Numbered from the stretch's first letter, positions 1-9,347 are shown. The stretch is DNA of 35,455 nucleotides from Phycisphaerae bacterium (GCA_012719955.1 JAAXZI010000259.1:1-35455), one strand, 5' to 3'. The notes: generated from the sequence alone by a model not told the origin. Program-made: numbers and translations.

Positions 1-163
1 CGCCCGCACAACAACCGGCAACCGTCGCCCTGAGGATCCGCAATACCCTGCCGCCCCGGCCATCGTCCGCCCCTCGTTTCGCACGGCACGCGCACAGCCA
101 CACTTGACGGGCCTGTGTATCGCCATTAGATTGCCAGTACAACTTTTACGAGAGGAGTCGCGC

Positions 164-1030
164 ATGGAGCTGCCGGAGATCGCGTCCCCTCAACTTCGCC
201 TCGACGCCGATGGGCACCTCGATCAGAACGTGCCCTGCGTGCGCTGCAGCTACAACCTGCGCGGTCTCCGGCCGGAGAACACCTGCCCCGAATGTGGAAC
301 CGCCGTCGGCCGCTCGCTGCAGGGCAATCTGCTTCGCTTCGCCCCGCCGGAGTGGGTGGAGACCCTGGCCAGCGGCATGAACTGGATCGTTGCGGGCATC
401 CTGGTGGGCATTGTCGCGAGCTTTGTGGCCGCGGCCACTGGCGCCCCCTCGTGGCCAAGGCTGATCACCCAGGCGCTTGCCATCGTCGGCGTGATCGGCT
501 ACTGGAAAGTCGCCACGCCCGCCCCCGCCTCCTCTCAGGCCGAGCCGGCGGTCAACGCTCGCAAACTGGTCCGCTTTACCGCCGTCTTGAGCTACGTTCT
601 GGGCCTGTCCCAGGTCGGCGCCTTACAGCTCATCGGTGGGCTGGCAGCGATCCTGGGGGTTATCGGGGGAATCTGCAGGATTGTCGGCTACTTTGCATTT
701 TTCCTGTACGCCCGCAAGCTTGCCCTCCGCATACCGAATCACCAGCTCGCGGAACAAACCACCATTGTCATGTGGGGTTTCATCGTGGTAGGCGTTTTCG
801 GGTTGGTGATGACGCTTGCCGTTGTCGCCACCCCAGCCGGGCAGGGGCTGGTGGCAGTCTCCTTTCTGGCGATGGGGTGCTTCACGAGCTTGGGGATGCT
901 CGTTTTTGCGATCTGGGCGCTGGTGCTGATCATCCGGTTCCGCCGTGAGCTGAGCCAGGCCGCCCAACAGGCGCTCCAGACATGGGCCAGCCCCCTCCAG
1001 CCACCGCCGGTGCCCGACAATGGATACTGA
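164..1030 (+). CDS. Zinc-ribbon multi-pass membrane protein
   Basis: A 288-residue protein of unknown function. Near the N-terminus four cysteines (C25, C28, C41, C44, ending in CPECG) form a zinc ribbon of a type that is frequent in front of membrane proteins in planctomycetes. From about residue 70 onward there are several hydrophobic segments, roughly five to six transmembrane helices, and a short proline-rich tail. The ATG at 164 is chosen because AGAGGAG lies at 151-157, six bases upstream; a longer reading frame from 104 has no ribosome binding site. The protein stands apart from the polysaccharide genes downstream, separated by 247 bases. The zinc ribbon and the membrane segments are seen; the role is not known, and the phylum hint is inference. 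Confidence 0.8.
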   Translation: MELPEIASPQLRLDADGHLDQNVPCVRCSYNLRGLRPENTCPECGTAVGRSLQGNLLRFAPPEWVETLASGMNWIVAGILVGIVASFVAAATGAPSWPRLITQALAIVGVIGYWKVATPAPASSQAEPAVNARKLVRFTAVLSYVLGLSQVGALQLIGGLAAILGVIGGICRIVGYFAFFLYARKLALRIPNHQLAEQTTIVMWGFIVVGVFGLVMTLAVVATPAGQGLVAVSFLAMGCFTSLGMLVFAIWALVLIIRFRRELSQAAQQALQTWASPLQPPPVPDNGY

Positions 1031-1180
1031 TTTCCATCCGCCCGACTGGCAGTTCATGGGCCCCGCAACTCCCAGCAAGGAAGGAAACGCGCTCCTGTCC
1101 GGTCAACGGTGAACCGTACCGTCGGGTTGATCTCCCCGAACGCATCGTTCAGATCCGTGCCCGGTGTGTCCGGCCGGGGC

Positions 1181-1209
1181 TTCCCACTGACTGGCCGGAA
1201 CGCTAATAT
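1181..1209 (+). promoter_or_regulatory. Possible sigma70-type promoter before the Tat isomerase
   Basis: TTCCCA (1181-1186) and TAATAT (1204-1209) are separated by 17 bases and each matches four of six consensus positions. Transcription would begin near 1216, about 60 bases before the start codon at 1278. It lies in the 247-base gap after the zinc-ribbon gene. Found by eye only, with modest consensus match. Confidence 0.3.
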
Positions 1210-1277
1210 CTCATCAGGTCAGGTAACCGGATCACTAATGACGCGGGCACAGATGTGCCTCACAGAGAGGAGCCGAC

Positions 1278-2219
1278 ATGTCCGAATCAGTCAGCCGGCG
1301 AGAGTTTCTGGGTCAGAGCACGGCCACTTTGGCGGCCGCCAGTGCCGCCGGTGCCGGATGGATCGCTGGTGCGGGAATCCTTTCCCGCGTTCCTGCCGCC
1401 GCGGCCCAGGCCGCCGGGGACCGCTCCACCGGCGGCAAACTCAAGAAGGCCCTGCTCTGGTCCATGCTCCCCGGCAAGATGTCCATCGCCGACCGCTTCA
1501 AGCTCACCGCCGACCTCGGCTTTGAGGGCATCGAGGCCATGACCGTCGAGGATCAGAAGGTCGAGGAAGAGATGCGCGTTGCCGCCGACAAGGCCGGCAT
1601 TCCCATCCACTCGGTCATGAACATGGGCCACTGGCAGAACCCCCTTTCCAGCGACAAGCCCGAAGTCGTCGCCAAGGGCCTCCAGGCCATGAGAACCTCC
1701 CTGCGCAACGCCAAGGCCTTCGGCGCCGACACCGTCCTCCTCGTGCCCGCCGTGGTCAACCCCGAGACCCGCTATCAGGACGCCTACACCCGCTCGCAGA
1801 AGGTCATCCGCGAGGAACTCCTACCCGCCTACCGCGAAGCCGGCGTAGTCATCGGCATCGAGAACGTGTGGAACAAGTTTCTGCTCAGCCCGCTGGAATT
1901 CGCCCGCTATATCGACGAGCTTCAGGACCCGCACGTCAGGGCCTACTTCGACATCGGCAACAACGTGCAGTATGCCTACCCGGAGGACTGGCTCCTGACG
2001 CTGGGCCCGCGCATCAAGAAGCTGCACCTGAAGGACTTCAAGCGTTCCAACAACCAGTTTGTGCCTCTACGCGAAGGGGATGTGAACTGGCCGGTGGTGC
2101 GCAAGGCGATTGACCAGATCGGCTACAAGGGCTTCCTGACCGCCGAACTCCCCGGCGGCGATGAGGCCTACCTCCGCGAGGTGGGCAAGAGGATCGATTT
2201 GATCATCGCAGGGAAGTGA
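1278..2219 (+). CDS. Tat-exported sugar phosphate isomerase/epimerase (TIM barrel)
   Basis: A 313-residue protein of the AP-endonuclease-2/xylose-isomerase-like TIM barrel family (hydroxypyruvate isomerase and related sugar isomerases/epimerases). The N-terminus has a twin-arginine signal, SRREFLG at residues 5-11, followed by an alanine-rich hydrophobic stretch, so export by the Tat system is expected. The barrel runs from about residue 55 to the end. Family-type metal-ligand segments are visible as GIEN (strand with Glu), YFDIGN and HLKD, and a final Glu in TAELPGG. AGAGGAG sits seven bases before the ATG. It is co-directional with the aminotransferase 37 bases downstream, but such exported isomerases are widespread in planctomycetes, so a part in this polysaccharide pathway is not established. 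The substrate cannot be read from sequence. Confidence 0.85.
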   Translation: MSESVSRREFLGQSTATLAAASAAGAGWIAGAGILSRVPAAAAQAAGDRSTGGKLKKALLWSMLPGKMSIADRFKLTADLGFEGIEAMTVEDQKVEEEMRVAADKAGIPIHSVMNMGHWQNPLSSDKPEVVAKGLQAMRTSLRNAKAFGADTVLLVPAVVNPETRYQDAYTRSQKVIREELLPAYREAGVVIGIENVWNKFLLSPLEFARYIDELQDPHVRAYFDIGNNVQYAYPEDWLLTLGPRIKKLHLKDFKRSNNQFVPLREGDVNWPVVRKAIDQIGYKGFLTAELPGGDEAYLREVGKRIDLIIAGK

Positions 2220-2256
2220 AATTGATGGGGGAAAGAACGGGTTTGAGGTGGACGGC

Positions 2257-3462
2257 ATGAGCGAAACTCAGCGAGACACGAACCCTGCCGTGAAGTCGCT
2301 GGGTACCGGAACGGACGAGTACGAGCGCCGATTTGCCGAGCAGGTCGGCGCCCGCTACGCCTTTGCGTTCTGGAAAGGGCGGGTGGCGCTCTATGCCGTT
2401 CTGAAGGCACTGCGAGTCGGACCCGGCGATGAGATTATTCTCCCGGGTTACACCTGTGTCATGGACGTCAACCCCATCATGTACCTGGGGGCCCGCCCCG
2501 TCTACGTGGATATTGAACCCGTCACCTACAATCTCGACCCGGCCCTTCTGGAAGCAAGGATCACCCCCGCCACGCGGCTCATCATCGCGCAACATACCTA
2601 CGGCTACCCGGCGGACATGGATGCCATCCTGGCCATTTCCCGGCGACACAACGTCCCTGTTATCGAAGACTGTTGTCTGGCCTTCGGCTCCACGATCAAC
2701 GGACGGCGGGTCGGCACATTCGGCCTTGCCGCCTATTACTCTTTCCAGTGGAACAAGCCGTATACCACCGGCCTGGGCGGCATGCTGACCACCTCTGATC
2801 CGGAACTCGCTGAGCGCATCCGAGCCTTGTGCGAAGAGGAGCTTGTCACCCCGGGCGCCAAAGAGACCGCCATGCTCGCCGCTCAACTGGTGGTCTATCG
2901 CACCCTCATTTATCCTCGCACTACGGCCCTGGCCACGCAGGCCTTCCGCCTGCTCACGAGGGCAGGGCTGGTCGTCGGTTCATCGAGCACCGCGGAGTTC
3001 CGGCCGGAGATGGCCCCCGATTTCTTCAAGGGCATGAGCACGGTCCAAGCCCGGGCAGGGCTTCGCCAGCTCCGCCGGACAGAGCTCATGATGGCTCATC
3101 GTCGGCGGATCGCACGCCTTTATGACCAACTGCTCGCTGAAAAAGGCTGGCCCGTGCCGGCGGTCCCCCCCAATCTGGACCCGGTTTTGGTCCGATATCC
3201 TGTCCGGGTAGCCGAAAAGGCCAAGGCCCTGGCCGAGGCCGCCGGTCACTTTATCGAACTGGGGAGTTGGTTCGAGTGCCCGCTCCATCCGATCGAGACT
3301 CCGCTGGAAGCCTATGGCTACGCTTCAGGTAGTTGTCCCGTCGCAGAGCAGGCCGCTCGTGAGGTGGTCAACCTGCCAACCCACATGCGGGTCAGCGAAA
3401 AGACCGCCCGCCGTACCGTCGAATACCTGGCCCGGTTCGCCCCCCCGCCAGCTCGGGCGTAG
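2257..3462 (+). CDS. DegT/DnrJ/EryC1/StrS family PLP-dependent aminotransferase
   Basis: A 401-residue fold-type I aminotransferase of the sugar aminotransferase (SAT) family. These enzymes transfer an amino group, usually from glutamate, to a keto sugar nucleotide. Family features: the loop GPGDEIILPGYTC (residues 55-67), the PLP-ring aspartate D138 in VIED, and the Schiff-base lysine K167 in SFQWNKP followed by the glycine-rich TTGLGG. The segment around the lysine (SFQWNKPY) is less like the sugar aminotransferase at 7578-8696, which has [10 protein letters not shown], so the two are paralogs with probably different substrates. ATG 2257 is preferred over an in-frame GTG at 2248 because GAGGTG lies seven bases before it. 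The deacetylase reading frame follows closely, so both are probably co-transcribed. The exact sugar is unknown. Confidence 0.85.
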   Translation: MSETQRDTNPAVKSLGTGTDEYERRFAEQVGARYAFAFWKGRVALYAVLKALRVGPGDEIILPGYTCVMDVNPIMYLGARPVYVDIEPVTYNLDPALLEARITPATRLIIAQHTYGYPADMDAILAISRRHNVPVIEDCCLAFGSTINGRRVGTFGLAAYYSFQWNKPYTTGLGGMLTTSDPELAERIRALCEEELVTPGAKETAMLAAQLVVYRTLIYPRTTALATQAFRLLTRAGLVVGSSSTAEFRPEMAPDFFKGMSTVQARAGLRQLRRTELMMAHRRRIARLYDQLLAEKGWPVPAVPPNLDPVLVRYPVRVAEKAKALAEAAGHFIELGSWFECPLHPIETPLEAYGYASGSCPVAEQAAREVVNLPTHMRVSEKTARRTVEYLARFAPPPARA

Positions 3463-3594
3463 GGCACGATGAGGCCGCCCGCCACCGTGCGCAGGTTATG
3501 GATGGTTCGTCTTAAGTCTGGCCTCTCAGCGTCCGAAAACATGAGAAGGCCCCGGACGCCGGGCACCGCAGCGGGAGCAGGAGGACAGGGCGGC

Positions 3595-4488
3595 ATGCTC
3601 AATGCCATGACAGTGGATCTGGAGGACTGGGGCCAGGCCGTACTCCATCCCGGCCACAAGATCACCTCGCGCGTAGCGGCCAACCTGGATCGCGTTTTGA
3701 CGCTTCTGGACCGGGTCGGGGTTCGGGCCACCTTCTTTGTCCTCGGCAGTGTCTGCGAGGCATTTCCCAGGCTCCTGCCAACCATCAGGGATGCCGGTCA
3801 CGAGATCGGCTCTCATGGCTATGGACACGAACTCGTCTACCGGATGACACCAGCCCGTTTTGCCGCCGACGTCCGCCGCTCCATTCAGGTCATCGAAGCC
3901 CAGATCGGCCAACGGCCCGCCGCTTATCGCGCCCCGGCGTTTTCCATCACCCGAGATTCTCTGTGGGCCGTCCCCATTCTGGCCGGACTTGGATTCCGTT
4001 ATAGTTCGAGCGTCTTTCCCATTGCCGGACGGCGCTACGGAATCGCTGACGCCCCGCGGTTCCCATATCGCTGGCCCAACTGCGAGTTGATCGAGTTTCC
4101 CCCTGCCACCGTGCACCTGCTGGGCCGTAACTGGCCGGTCTGCGGCGGCGGCTACACGCGCCTTCTGCCTGCGGGGATCATGACCAGGGCCCTTCGCCGG
4201 ATCAATCGTGCCGGTCATCCGGCCGTCATCTATTTCCACCCCTATGAACTGGCTCCTGGTGAGGTTGCGGCTTTTCGCCGTGAAGGCTCCCGCATCTCCT
4301 GGCGCCGCCAGCTCACACAGGAACTGTGGCGTTCACGAGTCGCCGACCGCCTGGCCCGGCTCTGCGACGAATTCGCATTTGGAACCCTCGGTGAGGCGTT
4401 GGCGTCCATCGCTCCGGCCCTCAAGGAACAGTCGGCGGGCTTGGATTCACAACAAGACGACGATACCCTGGTCTGGGCGGCCTCCTGA
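3595..4488 (+). CDS. Polysaccharide deacetylase, PEP-CTERM/exosortase-locus type
   Basis: A 297-residue NodB-homology carbohydrate esterase 4 protein that would remove N-acetyl groups from a polysaccharide or a lipid-linked intermediate. Motif 1 is TVDLEDW at residues 6-12 with D8 and D11. Motif 2 is SHGYGHELV with H74 and H78 as metal ligands. RAPAFSI (motif 3) and HPYEL near the end are also present. The start NAMTVDLEDW and the C-terminal extension after the HPYEL block resemble the deacetylase subfamily often found in exosortase/PEP-CTERM exopolysaccharide loci (family knowledge). No exosortase is visible here. The reading frame is open back to 3469, but ATG 3595 has AGGAGG about ten bases upstream and begins at the conserved domain. 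No signal peptide is visible, which suggests a cytoplasmic site. Confidence 0.88.
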   Translation: MLNAMTVDLEDWGQAVLHPGHKITSRVAANLDRVLTLLDRVGVRATFFVLGSVCEAFPRLLPTIRDAGHEIGSHGYGHELVYRMTPARFAADVRRSIQVIEAQIGQRPAAYRAPAFSITRDSLWAVPILAGLGFRYSSSVFPIAGRRYGIADAPRFPYRWPNCELIEFPPATVHLLGRNWPVCGGGYTRLLPAGIMTRALRRINRAGHPAVIYFHPYELAPGEVAAFRREGSRISWRRQLTQELWRSRVADRLARLCDEFAFGTLGEALASIAPALKEQSAGLDSQQDDDTLVWAAS

Positions 4489-4532
4489 ACCTCGGCTGCA
4501 TCAACCTCACGAAAGTGAGGTCCGGCAACACC

Positions 4533-5321
4533 ATGTCTGTGACACTGACTCGCCAGACGATTCGTGACATTGTCGAATGGGATGTCCGTAGCTGGGAGAG
4601 CGCTCTGCCATTCTGGGAGCGATGCCTCGGGCAGACAGGGGGCTGCGCGTCCTGGAGGTGGGTGCGCGCAACGGGGGCTTGAGCCATTCCTGGTCGCTGC
4701 GGGGCTGCCAGGTGGTGTGTTCAGATCGGGACGGCCCCGCGCCTGCGGCCCGGAAGTAGCATGAACGTTACGGGGTCTCGAATCGAATTGAGTACGCGCG
4801 TCAACGCCACCCGTCTGCCATTTGAAGGTCACGCGTTCGACATCGTCGCCTTCAAATCCGTCCTGGGCGGTATCGGGGGAGCGTTGGGTTGGGAAGGGCA
4901 GAAGATCGAGATGGGAGAAATGCACCGCGTGCTGTGGCAGGGAGGCCATCTGGCCTTTGCGGAGAATCTGACCGCCTCCCCGCTTCACCGTTTTCTTCAC
5001 ACCCGTTGCGTGAAGTGGGCAGCGCGTTGGCGTTACATTTCACCCGCGGAAATGTCCGAACTACTCGGCGTATTCGCAGCTCGCCAACTGGCCTTTCGCG
5101 AGGTTGCGGCGGCCTTTGGCCGACGGGAGTGGCAGCGGAGCATCCTCCACCTGACTGACGCGGACGTGCTCGAACCACTGCTCCCGACGCGCTACAGATA
5201 CATTGCCCTGGGATGCGCAACCAAATGGCGGACCAGCCGGCTGTACCGGGTTCGCCGGACTCAGCAGGTCACGGCCTCCCCGATGAAGGACAGCACCTGT
5301 GCGGCCACCAGGTCTCGATGA
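4533..5321 (+). pseudogene. Class I SAM-dependent methyltransferase, broken by two frameshifts and an amber codon
   Basis: Pieces of one methyltransferase lie in two frames. The first piece starts at ATG 4533 (MSVTLTRQ...WESALPFWER) and stops at TGA 4680-4682. SAM-binding motif I (LRVLEVGARNGGLS) continues in another frame, from about 4643 to a TAG at 4757-4759 and on as HERYGVSNRIEYA. The rest (VNATRLPFEG, FDIVAFKSVLGG and the C-terminal half) is back in the first frame to TGA 5321. Joining them needs one base lost in the G run 4638-4642, a sense codon for the TAG, and one base gained in the CG run 4795-4800. With these three changes the domain reads continuously, so the lesions are recent or are sequencing errors. 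The substrate is unknown. The tail overlaps the convergent glycosyltransferase by 61 bases. It follows the deacetylase by 44 bases. Confidence 0.75.
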
Positions 5322-6481
5322 AACATAGTCTCGGCCAGGCGCCGACCATTCCGGCCCATCTTCGCTCGGAGGGCCGGATCGTCTTTGAGGGTCTGGATAT
5401 TCCGGGCAAATGCCTCCTCGTCTCCCTGCCGGCATCCCAGACCCGCCTCGGCAGCCTCGATCAACTCGCGTTGCCAGCCCCCATAACTGAGAACAATCGG
5501 CTTGCCGGCGCTGAGTGAGTCGAAAAACTTGTTCGCGCTGTTGTGCTCCAGGACCGGGAAAGGCGCGAAGACAACCATGGACACGTCAGCGGCCGCGAAG
5601 AGGTCGGGCAACTGTTCCTTGGGAACGCTGCCGGTGAACTGAACGTTGGTGAGCTTTCGGTCCTCAACCATCTTCATGAGCCGCGGCCGCTCTCGTCCAT
5701 CACCGACCAGGACGAAGAGGTACTCAGGATCGTCGCGAAGACGGTCGGCCGTTCGAACAACCAGATCCAGCCCATTCGACATCCCGATGGCCCCGACGTG
5801 GACGCACACAAATCGCCCTTCCCATCCGCGGTCTCGCCGCACCAGTGAGCCGTCCCTGTCGGGCCGAAACACCTCGGTGTCGCAGCAGTTGGGCGCCACC
5901 AGGATCCTCTTGTCCCCCCTGAGCGACGCCTGAACGCCATCGCGCATTCCCGGCGACAGCGCCACCACAGCCGCCGCCCGACGATAGACCAGGCGTTCGA
6001 AGTAGCACAGAAACCGCGTAAGCAGCCGGCTGCGAATGTAACCCAGCTCACAGGGCACAGCCGGCCACAGGTCGCGGACTTCAAATACGAATGGGGTGCC
6101 ACGAACAAACTTCCGCAGCAGGGCCGGCACGGCAACGGTCAGCGGAGTGCTCGTGGCGTAAACGACATCCACACCGGACAGCCTGAGGATCTCCCGGGAA
6201 CTGGCGGCCATGAAACGGAGAAACGCCAGGATCCGCGCGGCTTTACCCATCTTCTGCGAGTAGCGGATGGGCAGGGCGATCACACGGATGCCGTCCAGCA
6301 CGAATTCGCAGCGACGGGACAGATCTCCACCGGGCACATCCGCCGGCGTCAACTGCGCAGTAGAAGTCAGCATCGTCACACGGTGGCCGGCCGCCACCCA
6401 GCGCCGCGCAAACTCATAGCTGCGCGTTCCCGTGCTGCCGTTGGGAGTCGCGAAGTATTGATGGATATAGGCGATATGCAT
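5261..6481 (-). CDS. Glycosyltransferase family 4, WbuB/WcaI-like
   Basis: A 406-residue retaining GT-B glycosyltransferase. The N-terminal Rossmann half begins HIAYIHQYFATPNGSTGTRS, typical of the WbuB-like group. The C-terminal half has SANKFFDSLSAGKPIVL, the nucleotide-sugar binding segment with the E/N-rich pattern of GT4. It would add a sugar to the lipid-linked repeat unit at the cytoplasmic membrane. ATG 6481 lies two bases after the stop of the upstream GT2 gene, which fits translational coupling. An in-frame extension upstream would overlap that gene by about 200 bases and has no family similarity. This is the last gene of the minus-strand array, and its end overlaps the broken methyltransferase by 61 bases. 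Donor and acceptor sugars cannot be inferred. Confidence 0.9.
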   Translation of the reverse strand: MHIAYIHQYFATPNGSTGTRSYEFARRWVAAGHRVTMLTSTAQLTPADVPGGDLSRRCEFVLDGIRVIALPIRYSQKMGKAARILAFLRFMAASSREILRLSGVDVVYATSTPLTVAVPALLRKFVRGTPFVFEVRDLWPAVPCELGYIRSRLLTRFLCYFERLVYRRAAAVVALSPGMRDGVQASLRGDKRILVAPNCCDTEVFRPDRDGSLVRRDRGWEGRFVCVHVGAIGMSNGLDLVVRTADRLRDDPEYLFVLVGDGRERPRLMKMVEDRKLTNVQFTGSVPKEQLPDLFAAADVSMVVFAPFPVLEHNSANKFFDSLSAGKPIVLSYGGWQRELIEAAEAGLGCRQGDEEAFARNIQTLKDDPALRAKMGRNGRRLAETMFHRDLVAAQVLSFIGEAVTC

Positions 6482-6483
6482 AG

Positions 6484-7569
6484 TCAGCGCGAGAGGGCGT
6501 GATCCTCCGGCCGGGAGGGTTTGCGCCTGAGCAGCACGAATGAAACCAGGCCCTTGAGGCTTCCCAATCCGTATGAGAAGTGCAGAATGGCAAATACCAC
6601 CGGCGACAGCAGGGCCTCTCGAATGCCGGTCCGCCGTGCCACGTCCATCGCCCCCGCCAACAGGCCCAGAGCGTAAAGGCACGCAAAAGCCAGCAGGCCC
6701 CAGCCGGCCGGTGGCCAGACCAGTGTGGCTGTCATCAGCACAAGCCAGGTCAGTACAAAGAGCAGCGGGGCAATCTGGCGAAGCGTCGCCGGCCGCTGGT
6801 GCTTCTGAATGGTGCGAATCCGCCAGTAGCCATACTGGAAGTATTGACGGGCCAGCTTTCGCAGGGAGGTACGCGGATAATACTCACTGCGAATCTGGGG
6901 AGTCATGTAGATCTTACCGCCGGCCAGCACCAGGCGCAGATTCAATTCGTCATCCTGGTTCCTGACCAGCTCCTCGTCAAACAAACCGATCCGGTCAAAT
7001 ACCCAACGCCGGTAACTGGCGAAGGTAATCGTGTCCACGTATCCTTCATAGTTCCCCAGGCGGAACATGGCATTGCCGACGCCCACAGGGGTGCTCATGG
7101 CCGCGGCAATGCTTCTGCCCACCCAGCCCTCGGCAACCGTACGGATCGGGCCGCCAACGCACCATACCTCCGGATGCTCCATCAGTGCCCGCACCGAGCA
7201 GCTCAGGAAATCCGGGGCGTATTCAGCGTGCCCCCCCAACCAGGTGATAATCTCGCCACGCGCTTCCCGTATGGCCACATTGACGCCCGCGGCCACAATC
7301 CGCCTGGGATTGTCCAGCAGACGAATGCGGGAATCCTCCTTCGCCAGCCGTTCCACGATGGCTCGAGTACCGTCATTACTCATTCCATCGACGACCAGGA
7401 TTTCCATCCGGTCTGGTGGATAATCGCCCCTCAGCAGGCTGCGCAGGCAGCGATCGGCGAAATCAGCTTCGTTGCGCACAGCAACAACGACGCTGACCAG
7501 TGGCCAGTGATCCTGCGGATCAGCCTGGGATATTCCACCCGGCTCCACTGAAGGTTGATGGGCACTCAT
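6484..7569 (-). CDS. Glycosyltransferase family 2 with C-terminal membrane helices (ExoA-like)
   Basis: A 361-residue GT-A glycosyltransferase. The N-terminal catalytic domain shows VSVVVAVRNEADF, the nucleotide-binding VVDGMSNDGT, and NQDDELNLRL, which fits the catalytic-base region of the family. Two to three hydrophobic helices follow from about residue 270, so the enzyme is membrane-anchored with its catalytic domain in the cytoplasm. The layout is like ExoA-type enzymes of succinoglycan synthesis, which extend a lipid-linked oligosaccharide. The gene lies eight bases after the wbpE-like aminotransferase and two bases before the next glycosyltransferase, so the three are very probably one transcript. 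The Shine-Dalgarno sequence is weak, consistent with coupling. The sugar donor is not known. Confidence 0.9.
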   Translation of the reverse strand: MSAHQPSVEPGGISQADPQDHWPLVSVVVAVRNEADFADRCLRSLLRGDYPPDRMEILVVDGMSNDGTRAIVERLAKEDSRIRLLDNPRRIVAAGVNVAIREARGEIITWLGGHAEYAPDFLSCSVRALMEHPEVWCVGGPIRTVAEGWVGRSIAAAMSTPVGVGNAMFRLGNYEGYVDTITFASYRRWVFDRIGLFDEELVRNQDDELNLRLVLAGGKIYMTPQIRSEYYPRTSLRKLARQYFQYGYWRIRTIQKHQRPATLRQIAPLLFVLTWLVLMTATLVWPPAGWGLLAFACLYALGLLAGAMDVARRTGIREALLSPVVFAILHFSYGLGSLKGLVSFVLLRRKPSRPEDHALSR

Positions 7570-7577
7570 GCTATCGG

Positions 7578-8696
7578 TCAGGACAGGAAGTTCTTCACCT
7601 CGCCGGCCACATACCTGATCTGTTCCGGAGTCAGCTCAGGATAGATGGGCAATGCGAGCGTCTCGGCCGCCGCCTTCTCGCTCTCCGGGAAACTGCCTTT
7701 TCCGTAGCCCAGATTCTTGAAACATTCCTGTTCATGAAGCGACAAGGGATAGTAGATTTCCGTGCCAATTCCCTTCTCGGTGAGGTGGGCACGCAGGGCA
7801 TCACGGCGATCGCCAACCCGGATCACATATTGATTATAGATCGAGACGTTGCAGGAACGGATCGTCGGCGTTTTGACCGCCGGGCAGCCGGCAAACAACT
7901 CGTCATACATCCTGGCATTCGCGCGACGGCGCTCACTCCAGCCATCCAGGTATTTCAGCTTAACCAGCAGGCCCGCGGCCTGAAGCGTGTCCAGCCGGAA
8001 ATTGCCCCCGACAAACCGGTGATAGTACTTGGGTTTGCTGCCATGTTGCCGGAATATCTGGCACTTGTCAGCCAGTTCGGGATCCTGCGTCAGGATCATG
8101 CCGCCATCGCCCAGCCCCCCCAGATTTTTCGAGGGGAAGAAGCTCAGGCAGCCCAGCGTTCCCATCGAACCGGCCGGTCGGCCCTTGTAGGTGGCGCCGA
8201 TAGCCTGGGCAGCATCCTCGATGACATACAGATTGCGCTGTCGCGCGATCTCCAGAATCGGGTCCATGTCCGCACACTGGCCAAACAGATGCACCGGTAT
8301 GATGGCCTTGGTGCGCGGAGTGACGGCCCGCTCGATCTGCTCGGGATTGATGTTGAACGTATCCGGCTCAATATCCACGAATACAGGCTTGGCCCCGATC
8401 CGCACGATGCTGCCCACCGTGGCGAAAAACGTAAACGGAACCGTGATGACTTCATCGCCCGGGCCAATCCCCAGGGTCATCAGGGCACACAGCAGCGCAT
8501 CGGTCCCGCTGGACACCCCCACGCCCCGCTTGCAGGAGCTGTAAGCGGCAACGGCCTCTTCCAACTGCTTGACCTCGGGGCCGTTGATGAATATTTGTGA
8601 CTCAAGAACCTTATCAATCGCCGCCTTCACTTCGTCACGAATGGTGGCGTACTGGGCTTTCAGGTCCAAAAGCGGCACTTTCATCGCTGCGCACAT
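7578..8696 (-). CDS. wbpE: Sugar-nucleotide aminotransferase, WbpE-like (DegT/DnrJ/EryC1/StrS)
   Basis: A 372-residue PLP enzyme. Visible family features are [16 protein letters not shown] (residues 78-93), the PLP aspartate D161 in VIEDAAQA, and the Schiff-base lysine K190 in [15 protein letters not shown]. In the WbpB/WbpE pair the 3-keto sugar made by the dehydrogenase is aminated to UDP-2-acetamido-3-amino-2,3-dideoxyglucuronate. The neighbouring WbpD-like acetyltransferase (40 bases upstream) and the dehydrogenase before it strongly suggest the same role here. The start at ATG 8696 has AAGGA seven bases upstream; the next in-frame ATG (8684) has no ribosome binding site, and a longer frame to 8879 would overlap the previous gene. 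The enzyme assignment rests on gene order and family resemblance, so the exact sugar is inference. Confidence 0.87.
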   Translation of the reverse strand: MCAAMKVPLLDLKAQYATIRDEVKAAIDKVLESQIFINGPEVKQLEEAVAAYSSCKRGVGVSSGTDALLCALMTLGIGPGDEVITVPFTFFATVGSIVRIGAKPVFVDIEPDTFNINPEQIERAVTPRTKAIIPVHLFGQCADMDPILEIARQRNLYVIEDAAQAIGATYKGRPAGSMGTLGCLSFFPSKNLGGLGDGGMILTQDPELADKCQIFRQHGSKPKYYHRFVGGNFRLDTLQAAGLLVKLKYLDGWSERRRANARMYDELFAGCPAVKTPTIRSCNVSIYNQYVIRVGDRRDALRAHLTEKGIGTEIYYPLSLHEQECFKNLGYGKGSFPESEKAAAETLALPIYPELTPEQIRYVAGEVKNFLS

Positions 8697-8736
8697 GTGT
8701 GTATCCTTATTCCAGAATCCAGAATCGTCCTTGCCA

Positions 8737-9327
8737 TCAGAACCCGGAGAGCGGCTTGAGCGCGCCGGACTCGCACCGATACTCATGCCCGCAGGCAGCG
8801 CACCGTGCATGCTCGAAATCTTTGGGCAGTTGCTCGCCGCACTGACACACCCACCCGTGCTGACGGGCCGGGCTGCCATACATCAAGGCATAGGCCGGAA
8901 CATCCCGGGTGACTACCGCTCCGGCCCCGATGAACGCGTATTCGCCAATCGTGTGCCCGCACACGATGGTGGCATTGGCCCCAATGCTCGCTCCCCGCTT
9001 CACCAGCGTGTTCTTGTATTCGTGCTTGCGCGACACGTGCGACCGCGGGTTTATCACGTTGGTAAAGACCATGCTCGGCCCACAGAAGACGTCATCCTCC
9101 AGCGTGACGTTGTCGTAGACCGAGACGTTGTTCTGAATCTTGACATTGTTGCCAATCACGGCCTTGGAGCCCACATTGACGTTTTGCCCGAGAGAGCAAT
9201 TGCGGCCAATGCGCGCCCCTTTCAGAATATGGCAGAAATGCCAGATTTTGGTGCCACTCCCGATTTCCGCCCCCTCGTCGACGTAGCTTGATTCGTGAAC
9301 GAAGTAATCGCCTATCGTGTCCGCCAC
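8737..9327 (-). CDS. wbpD: UDP-sugar N-acetyltransferase, WbpD/WlbB-like, with C-terminal zinc ribbon
   Basis: A 196-residue left-handed beta-helix (hexapeptide repeat) acetyltransferase. The N-terminal coil [14 protein letters not shown], the [20 protein letters not shown] repeats, the loop segment [11 protein letters not shown] and [16 protein letters not shown] closely follow the WbpD/WlbB family. That family acetylates the 3-amino group of UDP-GlcNAc(3NH2)A using acetyl-CoA. After the helix, two cysteine pairs (C-x-C in VCQCGEQL and C-x2-C in CAACGHEY) make a small zinc-ribbon-like tail that short family members lack. The start is GTG 9327, with AGGAGA eight bases upstream. It lies 20 bases after the WbpB-like dehydrogenase gene and 40 bases before the WbpE-like gene, in transcription order. 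Confidence is high for the family and moderate for the precise substrate. Confidence 0.9.
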   Translation of the reverse strand: MADTIGDYFVHESSYVDEGAEIGSGTKIWHFCHILKGARIGRNCSLGQNVNVGSKAVIGNNVKIQNNVSVYDNVTLEDDVFCGPSMVFTNVINPRSHVSRKHEYKNTLVKRGASIGANATIVCGHTIGEYAFIGAGAVVTRDVPAYALMYGSPARQHGWVCQCGEQLPKDFEHARCAACGHEYRCESGALKPLSGF

Positions 9328-9347
9328 TGCCTGTTTCTCCTGATATG

